In this document: piece by piece, positions 63,439-64,000 of the stretch
Layout: each line of letters begins with the position of its first letter
Numbering within the stretch: the first letter of the stretch is position 1
NCBI RefSeq assembly: GCF_001548375.1
Contig: NZ_AP017297.1
Coordinates: 12,303 to 76,302, forward strand
Direction of reading: 5' to 3'
DNA from: Nostoc sp. NIES-3756
GTDB taxonomy: Bacteria > Cyanobacteriota > Cyanobacteriia > Cyanobacteriales > Nostocaceae
Length of the DNA: 64,000 nucleotides
Position numbers and translations under genes: made by a program
The notes under the pieces: generated by a model
Databases searched by the model: none
The model's input: the letters and a program-made list of their open reading frames with translations, nothing else
Told to the model about the DNA's origin: nothing

Positions 63439-64000
63439 TTATTTTTTTTTAGCTTCATCATTTTTTTCTTTTGTTGGAGCATACCAATCTGGCTCACCAA
63501 CAATAAACAACTCTGATTTACTACGAGTTAAAGCAACATACAATAGGTTTTTCTCTTGCTCCTCCTGCCAAGCGAGTTGATTTCTCCATTTCATAGGCAC
63601 ATCTTCAGGTTGATAAATAAAAATTCTCTCTGCCTCACCTCCTTTAAACTTGTGGATAGTAGATAAAGTTATCGGTGAATTTTCATCACTGAATATTTCA
63701 TCAATATAGGATTTTAAATCTTCAACACTTGTAGCTTGTGCGTGAGACTGGTAAATAGCTAAAATCGCTTCTATTTTATCTACCAATTTCTGTCTTAATT
63801 CCTCCTCATTATCCAAATCACGATAACGTTGCAGTTTAATTTCTTGGTAATGTGCAACAGTATCATTGAAAAAATTAAAGCTGTAGCCGGGCATTTTGGC
63901 TATCAAATCAAGCTCTTTCTTCAGAGAATCGCCTACATCACGACCCTTAACAGTAGCCTTCATTCCCAGCCCAATTAACTTAATACACAAGCTAACCAAT
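63439..64000 (-). CDS. UvrD/Rep-like helicase, C-terminal part only (cut by window edge)
   Basis: At least 187 residues, continuing past the right edge. Motif V region STIHKFKGGEAERIFI and motif VI NLLYVALTRSKSELFIV are clear, the C-terminal half of a superfamily I helicase. A short Lys-rich tail follows. Whether the missing N-terminus carries a nuclease or other domain cannot be seen. Confidence 0.82.
   Translation of the reverse strand, partial: LVSLCIKLIGLGMKATVKGRDVGDSLKKELDLIAKMPGYSFNFFNDTVAHYQEIKLQRYRDLDNEEELRQKLVDKIEAILAIYQSHAQATSVEDLKSYIDEIFSDENSPITLSTIHKFKGGEAERIFIYQPEDVPMKWRNQLAWQEEQEKNLLYVALTRSKSELFIVGEPDWYAPTKEKNDEAKKK

Overview
The window looks like part of a large conjugative plasmid (or plasmid-like element) of a filamentous, Nostoc-type cyanobacterium. 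The evidence is many copies of the HIP1 octamer GCGATCGC, short G-rich tandem repeats (STRR-like) of the kind known from heterocystous cyanobacteria, WD40-type nSTAND genes, a VirB/VirD4 mating apparatus in an order resembling the cyanobacterial MPF_C type, and a primase-like plasmid replication protein. No rRNA, tRNA or CRISPR array was found.

Layout. 1-1.5 kb: an actin-like (ParM-type) gene cut by the left edge, divergent from a small ribbon-helix-helix (RHH) gene, with a GGATRT repeat cluster between them. 3.0-5.2 kb: replication protein with an archaeo-eukaryotic primase fold. 5.4-10.9 kb: a three-gene leftward operon (AAA-like ATPase, AAA-like/TM/WD40 nSTAND protein, DUF2272 protein). 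12.8-27.0 kb: rightward conjugation operon (pilin, VirB4, VirB5-, VirB6-, VirB8-, VirB10- and VirB9-like proteins, VirD4, accessory genes). 27.0-31.9 kb: leftward MobF relaxase-helicase with a DUF3854/TOPRIM-like part, and a small upstream gene. 32.0-35.0 kb: a second actin-type partition operon behind a roughly 21-bp repeat array; its third gene contains an A AAA AAG slippery heptamer that opens a membrane-spanning extension. 35.1-36.3 kb: antirestriction gene ardA and an RHH gene with twin palindromic operators.

36.5-54.1 kb is the most unusual part. The rightward genes are NurA-like nuclease, McrB-like AAA+, McrC-like nuclease, an unknown protein, HerA-like ATPase and a large unknown protein. 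They meet the leftward genes tail to tail: a Ski2-like helicase with HhH and SWIM motifs, a tRNA-guanine-transglycosylase (TGT)-like enzyme and a second Ski2-like helicase. Beyond these lie a divergent HTH regulator facing a perfect 14-bp inverted repeat, and a second, larger TGT-like enzyme with an N-terminal DUF6884-like domain and a zinc site. I read this as a candidate defence island that combines DNA base exchange (7-deazaguanine type, by analogy with DpdA) with McrBC-like and HerA-NurA nucleases. The combination is inferred from gene content and is not demonstrated.

54-64 kb: plasmid maintenance and accessory genes. These are small unknown genes, a ParA with a repeat-rich RHH partner whose coding repeats resemble the flanking noncoding repeats, a PD-(D/E)XK nuclease-like protein, a tyrosine recombinase with a Xer-like site beside its start, a CoiA-like zinc/GIY-YIG protein, and the C-terminal half of a UvrD-like helicase cut by the right edge. 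Three segregation modules in one window suggest a very large replicon or a cointegrate.
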